From an uncultured bacterium (GTDB taxonomy: Bacteria; Planctomycetota; GCA-002687715): a DNA stretch of 34,937 bases. Under the pieces are notes generated by a model. It made no database searches and had not been told where the DNA came from. It worked only from the letters and a program-made list of their open reading frames with translations. Position numbers and translations under genes: made by a program. Positions within the stretch are counted from its first letter, which is position 1. Each line of letters begins with the position of its first letter. The stretch covers positions 1 through 34,937 of the forward strand of contig CADEGH010000048.1 of assembly GCA_902826835.1 (NCBI GenBank), in the 5' to 3' direction. Of this stretch, positions 1-8,779 are shown one piece after another.

Positions 1-1471
1 GCGGCTTCATGAGGGGGAACAGGACGACGTCGCGGAGGTTGTCTTGGTTGGTGAGGAGGCAGAGGAGGCGGTCGATGCCCATGCCGAAGCCGGAGATGGG
101 GGGCATGCCGTATTCCATGCAGTGGAGGTAATCCTCCTCCATTTCCATCGCCTCTTCGTCACCACCGTCTTTGAGCGCGGCCTGTTTGACGAGGCGTTCG
201 CGCTGGTCGATGGGATCCACGAGCTCGGAATAGGCATTGACGATTTCTTGACCGAGGACCACCAGTTGGAATCGGTCGGTGAGATCGGGGCGAGTGTCGT
301 TGCGGCGGGCGAGCGGGGAGAGATCGATCGGATGCTCGGTCAAAAAAAGCGGGCCTTTGAGCTTCGGGCGGCTGACCTTCTTGTAGAGCGTGTCGACGAG
401 ATTGCCGAAGCCGAGCTTGGACACGTCTTCGCCCTGCAAGTCAATGTGCTTGGCTCGAATCGCCGCGCGCAGGGCATCCGCGGTCCGCACTTCGTCGAGG
501 TCGATCCCGGCATCCTGGCGGATGAGCTCGCGGAAACTCACGCGCGGCCAGGTTCCGGCGAGGTCGAGCGTTTCGCCCCGGACTTCGAGAGTGGTGGTTC
601 CGAAGACCTGGCGCACCGTCTCTTGGACCAGATGCTGCGTGAACCGCATACTGTCTTCGTAATTCCACAGCGCGGCGTACCACTCGAGCATCGTGAAGTC
701 TTGGAGGTGGGTCGGGTCCATGCCCTCGTTGCGGAAGCAGCGCGCCATTTCGTAGACCCGGTCGAAGCCGCCGACGATCAATCGCTTCAAGTAGGTTTCG
801 GGAGCGATACGGAGAAACACCTCCATGCCGAGCGCGTTGTGGTGGCTCTTGAACGGCCGAGCCGCCGCCCCGGACGCCTTGGTCAAGAGAATGGGGGTTT
901 CGACCTCGACGAAGCCGGCCTCCTCGAGCAGGCCTCGGATCACCTTGACGACCTTGGAGCGAAGGAGGAATCGATCCATCGACTCCCGGTTCATCATCAA
1001 GTCGAGGTACCGCTGGCGGTAGCAGATCTCGCGATCCTGGACGCCGTGCCACTTCTCGGGCAAAGGCCGGAGCGACTTGCCCAGGAACGTCAACTTGGTC
1101 GCCGAGACTGTGGGCTCGCCGGCTTTGGTGACCGTGGTCGGTCCTTCGACGCCGAGGAAGTCCCCGATGTCGATCAGCTTCTTCCAGACCTCTTTGTAGG
1201 TGGCTTCACCCACCGAGTCCTGCTGGACCGCGATTTGGCAGCGTCCGCTTTGGTCTTGGAGGGTGGCAAAGCTCATCTTGCCCATCACCCTCATGCTCAT
1301 GACACGCCCCGCTACTCGCACTCCCTGGGTTTCCGGGGGGAGGCGGCGGGCTTCTCCGAGGGTGTGGGTGCGCTCGAACCGCTCCGGCCACGCCTGGATT
1401 CCAGCGTCCTTGAGCCGATCGAGCTTCTGCCTGCGGATTTCGTGTTGGTCGCCGCCGGATCCGGTGGACAT
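1..1471 (-). CDS. lysS: Lysyl-tRNA synthetase, class II (3' end cut by window edge)
   Basis: Charges tRNA-Lys with lysine in the cytoplasm. Reading from the ATG at 1471 gives an N-terminal helix region, then an OB-fold anticodon-binding domain (VRVAGRVMSMRVMGKMSFATL), and a class II catalytic domain. The class II motif 3 appears as GFGMGIDRLLCLLTNQ near the end. The last readable residues are LRDVVLFPLMKP, the usual C-terminus of LysS, so only a residue or so and the stop lie outside the window. About 490 codons are present against a family length of about 500. The start is fixed by an AAAGGAG site six bases upstream. It is divergent from the TPR gene. The fold and motif 3 make the assignment secure; PylS or GenX-type paralogues are unlikely because the N-terminal OB domain is present. 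Confidence 0.95.
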   Translation of the reverse strand, partial: MSTGSGGDQHEIRRQKLDRLKDAGIQAWPERFERTHTLGEARRLPPETQGVRVAGRVMSMRVMGKMSFATLQDQSGRCQIAVQQDSVGEATYKEVWKKLIDIGDFLGVEGPTTVTKAGEPTVSATKLTFLGKSLRPLPEKWHGVQDREICYRQRYLDLMMNRESMDRFLLRSKVVKVIRGLLEEAGFVEVETPILLTKASGAAARPFKSHHNALGMEVFLRIAPETYLKRLIVGGFDRVYEMARCFRNEGMDPTHLQDFTMLEWYAALWNYEDSMRFTQHLVQETVRQVFGTTTLEVRGETLDLAGTWPRVSFRELIRQDAGIDLDEVRTADALRAAIRAKHIDLQGEDVSKLGFGNLVDTLYKKVSRPKLKGPLFLTEHPIDLSPLARRNDTRPDLTDRFQLVVLGQEIVNAYSELVDPIDQRERLVKQAALKDGGDEEAMEMEEDYLHCMEYGMPPISGFGMGIDRLLCLLTNQDNLRDVVLFPLMKP

Positions 1472-1477
1472 GGACTG

Positions 1478-1484
1478 CTCCTTT
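1478..1484 (-). promoter_or_regulatory. Ribosome binding site of lysS
   Basis: AAAGGAG on the minus strand, six bases before the ATG at 1471. It decides the lysS start. Confidence 0.7.
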
Positions 1485-1623
1485 CCGGGCGTCTTAGGGG
1501 GAACCGGGGGCTTTGCCAAGCGCTCGTGGCGGCGCCCGTCTTGGTAAACTCGGGAACTCGCACCCCGGCCTGCGATCGACTGGACGCGCCGGGCCGGACT
1601 GCCGCGAGGTCCCGATCCAGGAT

Positions 1624-1628
1624 GGAGG
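1624..1628 (+). promoter_or_regulatory. Ribosome binding site of the TPR gene
   Basis: GGAGG, six bases before a GTG codon at 1635. It supports the GTG start, which places a signal peptide exactly at the N-terminus. Clear Shine-Dalgarno sites are uncommon in this window. Confidence 0.65.
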
Positions 1629-1634
1629 CGCATC

Positions 1635-3221
1635 GTGAAGCTTGGCCTGCTCGTGTTTTCGATCGTCGGTCTCGGACTCGTAGGAGGGCTTCGCGCCCAA
1701 GAGGGACCGTCCGCGGACGAACTGTTGGCGAAGGCCAAAAAGGCGGTGGCGGCGGGCAACTGGGAAGAGTCGTTCCAACTCCTGGAGGACAACTTCGCGG
1801 CCATCGCCAAACATCCTGAGGGCATGCTGATCCTCGCCGAGTCGGCCACGATGGTGGGCGACACCGACAAGGCCATGACCTTCGCGATCAAAGCCGTCCA
1901 ACTCAACGAGAAGTTGCCGAAGGCGCACGAACTGGCCGCCAAGGCGTTCCTCACCCGCGGGGATCAAGCGCGCGGTGAAGGGTCGAGCGCGGATCGGGTC
2001 GAGGGCTTCTACGAGGAGGCCCTGAGCTTCGCCGAGTCGCTGATTGCCCTCGACGCGAAGGTGGCCACGGGCCACGGTCTCAAGGGCGAGGCGCTCTACT
2101 GGCTGAACAACCAGCCCGCCGCGGCCGCAGCCTTCGAAGCGGCGGCCAAGGCTGACCCGAAGAATACCCAGTGGCTGTCGTTGGCCGCCCGGTCGCTGCA
2201 GGCGAGCGGCAAGGTCGACGAGGCCCGCGCCATGCTCACCAAGGCCACCGAGATGGGTGGGGCGGAGGGATCGGCGTGGCGAGACCGAGGTCGAGCCGAA
2301 CTCGCCGCGAAGGACCACTCCGCGGCCGCGCAGAGCTTTTCCAAAGCCCTGACCATGAAGACCTCGGACGACCAGGTGCTGCGCGACTCCGCGCTCGGCG
2401 TGTGGAACGCCTTGGGCGCCACGAAGCAATTCGACAAGGGGCAGGCCATCATGGAGTCCTGGTGCGAGGCCCGGCCCGAACTTCCCATGGCGCACTGGTG
2501 GCGCGGATACTTCCTCGCCAGCCAGAACAAACACCCCGAAGCGCTCGCCGCCTACAAGCAGGCCTTCGCCAAGAGCAACGAGTCCTACCCCCAAGCCGCC
2601 CTCGAGGCCGGGAACACCGAGTGGGCCGCCGGTCGCCACGAAGAAGCCGCCAAGTGGTTCGGGACGGCGCAAAAGCTGCTTGAGGTGGACTCAGCGGACA
2701 ACCGCCAGGCAGTCAATCGCTTCCTCGTCCTCCTCGGGCCGATTTTCATGGGCAACGAGTACGAAAAGGGGATGAGCATCTGCGAGGCTTACGTGAAGTC
2801 GGGGCCCGAGAACCAGGCGGTCTTCAACAATCTGGCATTCGCTTACCGCGAGGTGGCCTCGAAGAAACGCTCTCAGGATTTGTATCGTAAGTCCAAGGAT
2901 TACTACGAGAAGGCCAGTGAACTCGTGGTGGTGGATCCGACCGCGACGCCCCGTTTGCGAGCCCAAGTGTTGAACGACACCGGCCTCATCTATCACTACC
3001 ACCTGGATGATCTGGCCAAGGGCATCGAGTACTACCGCAAGGCTCTGACCCACGATCCCGAGTACAAAGACGCGCTGGAGAACTTGGCGATGTGTTTGGC
3101 CAAACTCGGCAAGCACGAGGAGGCCAAAGGACTGTTCGAGAAGGTGCTCGAGATCGAGCCGGGGCGCGTGGTCAGCTTGCGCGGCCTCGCCGCCGCGAAG
3201 AAGGCTTTGGGAGGCGGGTGA
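1635..3221 (+). CDS. Secreted tetratricopeptide-repeat protein
   Basis: A 528-residue protein beginning with a signal peptide (MKLGLLVFSIVGLGLVGGLRAQ, cleavage likely after RAQ). The rest is built from helical TPR units: ALAAYKQAFAKSNESYPQAALEAG, GIEYYRKALTHDPEYKDALENLA and HEEAKGLFEKVLEIEPGRVVSL are clear examples, with others spread from about residue 25 to the end. TPR arrays are protein-binding scaffolds, and export points to a periplasmic or envelope role. No catalytic domain is visible. It stands alone between divergent lysS and a convergent lipoprotein gene, so context gives no specific partner. The GTG start is set by the GGAGG site upstream. Confidence 0.88.
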   Translation: MKLGLLVFSIVGLGLVGGLRAQEGPSADELLAKAKKAVAAGNWEESFQLLEDNFAAIAKHPEGMLILAESATMVGDTDKAMTFAIKAVQLNEKLPKAHELAAKAFLTRGDQARGEGSSADRVEGFYEEALSFAESLIALDAKVATGHGLKGEALYWLNNQPAAAAAFEAAAKADPKNTQWLSLAARSLQASGKVDEARAMLTKATEMGGAEGSAWRDRGRAELAAKDHSAAAQSFSKALTMKTSDDQVLRDSALGVWNALGATKQFDKGQAIMESWCEARPELPMAHWWRGYFLASQNKHPEALAAYKQAFAKSNESYPQAALEAGNTEWAAGRHEEAAKWFGTAQKLLEVDSADNRQAVNRFLVLLGPIFMGNEYEKGMSICEAYVKSGPENQAVFNNLAFAYREVASKKRSQDLYRKSKDYYEKASELVVVDPTATPRLRAQVLNDTGLIYHYHLDDLAKGIEYYRKALTHDPEYKDALENLAMCLAKLGKHEEAKGLFEKVLEIEPGRVVSLRGLAAAKKALGGG

Positions 3222-3259
3222 TCACACCGGGGCGGCGGTCCGTTCGCCTTGCCCGTAGT

Positions 3260-3829
3260 TTAGCGGATCGGCTTCGGCGGGAGCTCGCTCAGGAGCTCTT
3301 TGGTGAGTTGAGCTGCCAGCAGCTCGCTCATCTCGTCGCGATTGGAGGCGGTGACGGTCGCCGGAGCCAAGAGCGTCCAGTTCCCGAACTGACGTTCCCA
3401 AAGGGCGCCTGAAGCTCCGAAGATGGTGGCGACTCCCCCCGCGTAGATCCGGCCTTTGCCCAAGAGATCGTAGGTGTCCCACTGGGTCACCGCGATGCGC
3501 AGGACTCCGTCGGTCTTGAGGGGGCCGACCAGCGGTGAGAGGTCTCCTCCGGTGTCGCCTCCGGCGATTCCATCAACGTAGTCGTCGGTCGGCACCGCAT
3601 AGTTCTTCGTGTCCAACAGGTAGCGGCGTGCCGTGTGTCGAATCTTGGCCCCGAGCGCCACGTCGGCAATGCTCGCGACCTCGGGGGCCACCACCGCGAC
3701 ATCAATGACTTCACCGGCGGCGACTTTGGGGTCGGAATTGGTTTCGTCCAGGCGCTCCCGGACGGTGGGCGCGGTGTTGCACGCCACGCAGAGGAGGACG
3801 CACAGGATCCCGATGGCTTCGAGCTTCAT
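3260..3829 (-). CDS. Putative outer-membrane lipoprotein (GNA1162/DUF799-like)
   Basis: A 189-residue protein with a lipoprotein signal: MKLEAIGILCVLLCVAC, where Cys17 would be lipidated. The mature part has a pattern recalled from the GNA1162/DUF799 lipoproteins: IDVAVVAPEV near the start, a stretch LKTDGVLRIAVTQWDTYDLL, then a small-residue segment and LWERQFGNWTLLAP. That family assignment is from memory of the pattern and is moderate at best. Its ATG overlaps the stop of queC by four bases (ATGA), so the two are translationally coupled on one transcript. A functional link to queuosine synthesis is not obvious. The gene ends in TAA and is convergent with the TPR gene, 38 bases away. Confidence 0.75.
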   Translation of the reverse strand: MKLEAIGILCVLLCVACNTAPTVRERLDETNSDPKVAAGEVIDVAVVAPEVASIADVALGAKIRHTARRYLLDTKNYAVPTDDYVDGIAGGDTGGDLSPLVGPLKTDGVLRIAVTQWDTYDLLGKGRIYAGGVATIFGASGALWERQFGNWTLLAPATVTASNRDEMSELLAAQLTKELLSELPPKPIR

Positions 3830-4533
3830 GGCAACCGTCTCTTGTTTTGGAACCAGGTTTGGGCTTGGTCGGCGATCCCCGCTTCTTCGCAAGCGCGCTG
3901 GAATCGCTGACAAGATTCGCACGTCCGACACGGGAGGTCCAGGCCGAGGTAGCAGGACCAGCAGAGCTCGAGAGGGGCTCCGGCGGCGAGGCCGGCCTTC
4001 ACGATCTCCGTCTTGCGCATGTGGGCCGTTGGCGCGATGACCCGAACCCGGGTGCGCGTCGAAAACTCGAGGGCCCCGTTGACCCGGGCCAAAAACTCCT
4101 CGGAGTTGTCCGGGAACGTGGCGGCTTCCTCCTTGTTGAAGCCGCAGACGACATAGGGAGCGTCGTTCACCTCGGCCCAGGTGGCGGCCACCGCGATCAG
4201 GCTGAAATTGCGATTCGGCACCCACACCGAGTGCGCGGAGCGCTGGGCGGCTCCGGTCGAATCGTCCAACTCGCTGCGGCTCAAGGTCGGCATCGCGGCC
4301 TTGGGATCGGTGAGGGGATTGCGGCAGGCCTCCCGCAAGAAGGGCAAGGTAAGGACCCGATGGGGGATTTCCAGCCGGCGTGAGAGGGCATAAGCCGCTG
4401 CGGCCTCGCGGGGGAGGGCACGCTGGCCGTAGTCGACCGTGATCGCCAGCGCGGGTTCGATCTTCGGGCGGAGGAGCCAGGCGGCGACCGTCGAGTCCAG
4501 TCCGCCGCTCAGGAGCAGAATCGCCTTTTCCAT
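3826..4533 (-). CDS. queC: 7-cyano-7-deazaguanine synthase QueC
   Basis: Converts 7-carboxy-7-deazaguanine to preQ0 using ATP and ammonia, in the pathway to queuosine in tRNA (or to 7-deazaguanine in DNA). The N-terminus carries the PP-loop LLLSGGLDST (residues 6-15), and VDYGQRA follows as in the family. The C-terminus holds the zinc-binding cysteines C194, C202, C205 and C208 in WSCYLGLDLPCRTCESCQ. The length of 235 is typical. No other queuosine genes (queD, queE, queF) lie in the window, so the pathway must be completed elsewhere. It is divergent from parA across 137 bases and coupled downstream to a lipoprotein gene by an ATGA overlap. Confidence 0.94.
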   Translation of the reverse strand: MEKAILLLSGGLDSTVAAWLLRPKIEPALAITVDYGQRALPREAAAAYALSRRLEIPHRVLTLPFLREACRNPLTDPKAAMPTLSRSELDDSTGAAQRSAHSVWVPNRNFSLIAVAATWAEVNDAPYVVCGFNKEEAATFPDNSEEFLARVNGALEFSTRTRVRVIAPTAHMRKTEIVKAGLAAGAPLELCWSCYLGLDLPCRTCESCQRFQRACEEAGIADQAQTWFQNKRRLP

Positions 4534-4670
4534 GCGGATTTGCCGGAGTTCGGGGCGGAAAAAGGGGCCCGAAGGCGCGGCGCGGCAGGATAGACGGTTG
4601 ACGGTGCCCTAACCAGGGACCTACCATCTTCGCGCGTCACCCACGCCGATCCTGCGAGTCCCTATCCGCC

Positions 4671-5480
4671 ATGAACATCGTCGCCGTCATCAATCAAAAA
4701 GGCGGGGTCGGCAAGACCACCACCACCGTCAACCTTGGAGCCGCGATGGCGGCGCTCGGGAAGCGGGTCTTGCTCATCGACCTCGACCCCCAAGCCAACC
4801 TCGGCACGCACGTCGGGGTCGATCCCCAAGACCCCACCCCGACCATCTACGACGTCTTGGTGCGAGGCGTAGCCCTGGACCAGGCGCTGCGCCCGACCGC
4901 CGAGCCCAGACTGTCGGTCGTGCCCTCGAACCTCGATCTGTCGGCGGCGGAGATGGAACTCGTCTCCATGGTGGGGCGGGAGACCCTGCTTCGGGACAGC
5001 CTCGAGGTCTTGGAGACGAGCCACCCGGGAGAATTCGAGTACGTCCTCCTCGACTGCCCACCCTCACTCGGAGTCCTCACGATCAACGCCCTTTCGGCGG
5101 CGCGGCAGGTCCTGGTTCCGTTGCAGGCCGAGTTCTTCGCCTTGCAAGGAATGGCCAAGCTGACCGAGATCATCAGTCTCGTGCAGCGCCGCCTCAATGC
5201 CAGGCTCGAACTGGCCGGGATCGTCGCCTGCAAGGTGGATCGCCGCACCAAGCTGACGCAGGAGGTCATGGATGAGGTCGTGCGCTTCTTCCCAAACCGC
5301 CTCATGAAGACGATCATCCGGCCCAACGTGAAGCTCGCCGAGGCGCCCTCGTTTGGCCAGAGCGTGTTGCTCTATGCTCCCGACAGCAATGGCGCGACGG
5401 ACTATCGCCAACTCGCCCGCGAGTTTTTGAAGATGCCCGAGGAAGTGTCCGAAGAGCAGTCGGCCGAGGCCTCGGCATGA
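4671..5480 (+). CDS. parA: ParA/Soj-family chromosome-partitioning ATPase
   Basis: A 269-residue deviant-Walker ATPase. The N-terminus shows the signature KGGVGKTTT with both lysines K10 and K15. VLLIDLDPQANLG is the Walker A' segment and YVLLDCPPSLG is Walker B. The late segment IIRPNVKLAEAPSFGQSVLLYAP is typical of chromosomal ParA/Soj. Such proteins bind DNA in the ATP form and, together with ParB-parS, segregate replication origins. Here no parB follows; instead the stop overlaps the start of an M64-type peptidase gene by four bases (ATGA). It may be the chromosomal ParA with parB elsewhere, or a ParA-like positioning protein. No clear Shine-Dalgarno site is visible ahead of the ATG. Confidence 0.93.
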   Translation: MNIVAVINQKGGVGKTTTTVNLGAAMAALGKRVLLIDLDPQANLGTHVGVDPQDPTPTIYDVLVRGVALDQALRPTAEPRLSVVPSNLDLSAAEMELVSMVGRETLLRDSLEVLETSHPGEFEYVLLDCPPSLGVLTINALSAARQVLVPLQAEFFALQGMAKLTEIISLVQRRLNARLELAGIVACKVDRRTKLTQEVMDEVVRFFPNRLMKTIIRPNVKLAEAPSFGQSVLLYAPDSNGATDYRQLAREFLKMPEEVSEEQSAEASA

Positions 5481-7129
5481 GGGCCGGGCGATCCGAGCAC
5501 CGGGTACGGGGCTTCCTCCAGGTGGTGGCGGGGTTGAGCCTCTCCACCGTGCTCGTCGCGCAGCCTCCGGTCGTGCCGGACGAGCCGCCGCCGGTCCTGC
5601 GTTTTGGGCCGGAAGGCCTCGAAAACGCTACCGAAAAAGCCCCGCCGGTACCCTTGCCCGCAAAGACCGAAGACGCCTCCACTCCGGCGTTCCGCAAAGC
5701 CCTCGATTTGCAAAAGGCCGGGAAGTGGAAGGCCGCCGAGAAGGCGTTCCGAGACATCCTCGAAGCGTGGCCGAGCTCCGTGCATGCCGACGCCATCGAA
5801 CTCCGCGCCGGAGACAACGCCTACCTCGGCTGTGAAACCCTTTGGAAGAGCGGACCGAGCGAGCGTCGCATCGACGTGGTGGTGATGGGCGACGGATTCA
5901 CCCTCGACACGCCCGATCAACAACTCCAGGAGAAGTGGGCCAAACTCTGCCTGGATGTGCTTTGGAACGAACACGTCTTCGACGAGTACAAGAGCTACTT
6001 CAATTGGTACTTCTGTCGGCTCGCGTCGCTCGAGGAGGGGGTCGATCCCAATCTCAGCCCTGAGGAGCGCGCTCGGATCATCGAGCGCAACAAGTCGCGC
6101 ACCCGCAAGAAGAAGCTGGATTACTCGACGGCGCTCGATTGCAAAGCCGCCGGGCCCCAGGGCCAGGTCATGGCGGACCCCAAACTCGTCCGCAAATGGA
6201 TGAAGGTGGCCGATGAGGACGTGCCGGGCGCCAACGACGACCGCCTCACGATCGCGTTTGCGCGCTTCGGAGTCTTGGGCATGGGGGGCGGGGGAATCGC
6301 CAACGTCGGCCGCCCCGACAAGTCGGTGACCGTCCACGAATTTGGGCACGCCTTCGTGGGTCTCTTGGACGAGTACGCCAACAACCCGGGACCACCCGAT
6401 CGCCCGATCCGGGGCGCCGCCAACGCGTCTTCGACCGACGATCCGGCCAAGGTCCCGTGGGCGCACTTCCTCGCCAAGAAGGTCGCGGGAGTGGGTGTGT
6501 TCGAAGGGGGCGCGACTTACCGCAAGGGCGTTTGGCGCCCGGCCCGCGCCTGCGCCATGAACTCCGCCGGCAACAACGCGTTTTGCCCGGTTTGCCGGGA
6601 GGCGGGGATCCTGCGCATCTACCGCTACGTGAACCCGATCGACGCGGTTTCCCCCGCCACGCGCCTTGAGGTGAGGGTGACGGAGGGCAAGCCCGATGTG
6701 TTGACGGTCGTGCCCATGCGTCCGAAAACAAAGGCCCTGGAAGCCCAGTGGTTCGTCGAAAGTGTCGGTCCTGAAGTCGTGGCCCCGGCCGATGCTGCGG
6801 ACGCGACTCCGACCGACGAGGAGGATGACGGTTACGACCGCCCCTCTGAGCGGCTGGAGCGGTTGCTCGAGTTCCGCGGCCTGGGCGGGCGGCGCGGCCG
6901 CGAAGACCGCGCCGCGTTGGCCACCCCGCCTCCGGGCCAGGCCTCCGCGGTTGGCCTCGTCAAGAAAGTCGAAGGCGGCATCGAGCACCAGTTCCCGATC
7001 GGTCGCCTGAAGCCCGGTCGGTACCGGATCACCGCGGAGATCTGGGACGCGACGCCCTTCGTGCTCAAAGACGACCAATCCCTGCTGAAGGAGCGGGCGA
7101 CCTGGATCGTCACCGTGAATCCGCGCTGA
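5477..7129 (+). CDS. Secreted M64-type (IgA peptidase-like) zinc metallopeptidase
   Basis: A 550-residue protein. A basic N-terminus and a hydrophobic stretch (FLQVVAGLSLSTVLVAQ) form a signal peptide. A short helical repeat follows at about residues 70-100. The peptidase domain opens with RRIDVVVMGDGFT, a pattern typical of M64, and has the zinc motif HEFGHAFVGLLDEYAN: H287 and H291 as ligands, E288 as catalytic base, and a family-type DEY at 298-300. The C-terminal 130 residues look like a beta-rich accessory domain and contain an acidic linker (DATPTDEEDDGYD). It would act outside the cytoplasm on protein substrates that are unknown. It starts inside the parA stop, so it is co-translated with parA. 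Confidence 0.87.
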   Translation: MRAGRSEHRVRGFLQVVAGLSLSTVLVAQPPVVPDEPPPVLRFGPEGLENATEKAPPVPLPAKTEDASTPAFRKALDLQKAGKWKAAEKAFRDILEAWPSSVHADAIELRAGDNAYLGCETLWKSGPSERRIDVVVMGDGFTLDTPDQQLQEKWAKLCLDVLWNEHVFDEYKSYFNWYFCRLASLEEGVDPNLSPEERARIIERNKSRTRKKKLDYSTALDCKAAGPQGQVMADPKLVRKWMKVADEDVPGANDDRLTIAFARFGVLGMGGGGIANVGRPDKSVTVHEFGHAFVGLLDEYANNPGPPDRPIRGAANASSTDDPAKVPWAHFLAKKVAGVGVFEGGATYRKGVWRPARACAMNSAGNNAFCPVCREAGILRIYRYVNPIDAVSPATRLEVRVTEGKPDVLTVVPMRPKTKALEAQWFVESVGPEVVAPADAADATPTDEEDDGYDRPSERLERLLEFRGLGGRRGREDRAALATPPPGQASAVGLVKKVEGGIEHQFPIGRLKPGRYRITAEIWDATPFVLKDDQSLLKERATWIVTVNPR

Positions 7130-7147
7130 CTCGAGGGTTCTCCGACA

Positions 7148-8569
7148 TCAATCGAGCGCGTCGCGAAGCAGGGGACGCAGATCGGCAATCACTGCCGCGG
7201 CATCGGCGGTTCCTTGATCCAGCGTGAAGAGCCACGCCCCGTAGCCGACTTCATAGTCGATCCAAAAGGCGGACCCGAAGGCGCCCATGCTCGCGGCAGT
7301 GGCGGTGGTACCGTTGGTGTCCTCGTCCAGTCTCCACACCCCGAATCCGTATCCGATCGCTTGCAGTGCCGCTCCCGGCGAACTCAGAACGGGTAGGCCT
7401 TCCCCGGTTTCCGCCAACATCGTGGCCAGGGAATTCGCGCTGAGCACTTCCGTGGCGCCGAAGTCGCCACCGGCGAGCAACATCCGGAGCACCGGGGCCA
7501 AGTCGGCGAGGTTGCAAGTGATGCCGCCGGCCACGCGCGGGTTGGGCCCTGCCCCGAAGCTCATCGTTCCGAGTCCCAGAGGCTGGAGGAACCGCGTTGC
7601 GAAGAGCTGATTCCAACTGGCCGGCATTCCGGCCGCGGCAGCGGCCAATTCCGCCACTGCACCCGCCACGTGCATGCTGGTCCCGCCGTACGAGAAGGCG
7701 GTGCCCGGCAAGTACTGGAGTGGCAAGCCGAGGATTTGGTCGGCGCACGCCTGGAGAGTCGTCGTGTCGCTGTTCATGCAGGGTGCATTGGCGGCCAAGC
7801 CCGAGGTGTGAGAAAACAGCTGACGGAGGGTGATGCCGCGGCGGAGGAGGGAGAGGTTCGGATAATAGGTTCCAAGCGAGGTGTCGAGGGAAAGCAACCC
7901 GTCGTCGACCAGGGTCATGAGCAGCATGGCCGAGATCCACTTCGTGGCGGACGCGATCGGATAGACCGAGTTTGCCGTGGTGTTGCCGAAGAACTGCGTG
8001 AGCCTCGGGCCGAATCGGTCCACCACGAGCAGCCCCGCGCCGTTCAATGCCCCCGCGGTGATCGCGGCCTGCACGCGGGCACTGACCGTGCTGAAGTCCG
8101 GCGCGGTCATCGACGCTTGCAGCCGCATGCGCACCGGCTGGGAGATCGCCGCGACGCCGGCGGAACTCGCTCCGTCCAGCACCACTGCGCCCATTGCCAG
8201 CTCGATTCCATCGAGCGCCGGCTCGCTCGGCACATTGATCTGCAAGCTCGCCTCGCCCCGTGCATCCAGGGTGCCTTGGAATCCGACGAATTCCGCGATG
8301 CCCGGGATGAGCGAGACCTGCAACAAAGCGTCGTTTCCGAGCGCCACCGACCGACCGTCGCCCAACGCGATCCCCGCGGCGGGAGCGAAGGACAAGGCCG
8401 CGACATAACTCTTCCCCCCGTTCCCCGGCGCCGCCACCTCGCACGCCACGCTCGTCCCGAGCCGGGGCGGACTCTTCACGCACAGCAACGCCGGCTGCGC
8501 CCACAGGGGCGCGGCGAGACAGAGGAATGCAAACAGCGGTCTTGTGATTCTCGGCGGGAGGATGTTCAT
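7148..8569 (-). CDS. Secreted serine hydrolase of the beta-lactamase/class C fold
   Basis: 473 residues with signal peptide MNILPPRITRPLFAFLCLAA and cleavage near LWAQ. Residues 25-155 form an extra beta-rich domain that I do not recognise. The catalytic domain begins near residue 160. It has the SxxK nucleophile motif SATK (S207, K210) in YPIASATKWISAML, and a Y-x-G/S motif in FSYGGTSMH (Y294). LFSHTSGLAANAP is a common family segment. Members include class C beta-lactamases, D-aminopeptidases and esterases, so the substrate cannot be named. A C-terminal GAFGSAFWIDYEVGYGAWLF fits the usual H/K-x-G region but with an altered third motif. It is convergent with the M64-type gene, 18 bases apart. 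Confidence 0.87.
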   Translation of the reverse strand: MNILPPRITRPLFAFLCLAAPLWAQPALLCVKSPPRLGTSVACEVAAPGNGGKSYVAALSFAPAAGIALGDGRSVALGNDALLQVSLIPGIAEFVGFQGTLDARGEASLQINVPSEPALDGIELAMGAVVLDGASSAGVAAISQPVRMRLQASMTAPDFSTVSARVQAAITAGALNGAGLLVVDRFGPRLTQFFGNTTANSVYPIASATKWISAMLLMTLVDDGLLSLDTSLGTYYPNLSLLRRGITLRQLFSHTSGLAANAPCMNSDTTTLQACADQILGLPLQYLPGTAFSYGGTSMHVAGAVAELAAAAAGMPASWNQLFATRFLQPLGLGTMSFGAGPNPRVAGGITCNLADLAPVLRMLLAGGDFGATEVLSANSLATMLAETGEGLPVLSSPGAALQAIGYGFGVWRLDEDTNGTTATAASMGAFGSAFWIDYEVGYGAWLFTLDQGTADAAAVIADLRPLLRDALD

Positions 8570-8779
8570 GACAGTTTCGATACGGGGTCGGGGACTCAGC
8601 TAATCCTGGCACTTAACTCCCCGGCGCCCCGTTTCTTTCTCGACTTGGCAGCGCGAAACAAAACTGCGTGCGCCCACAGAGTCGGCCGGCTTCAGCGTGG
8701 CATTCATCACGGGCCCGACGAAGTCGCGGGGTTCTCAGAAAATCGACTCCGTAGACAAGTTGCGCAGTGCGCTGGAACT

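Noticed and set aside
44..1819. Long plus-strand open frame of 591 codons opposite lysS
   Set aside because: It is the antisense shadow of lysS: the minus strand shows class II synthetase motifs, whereas this frame has none. Other long antisense frames (for example opposite the M64-type gene, mnmE and smc) were rejected for the same reason.
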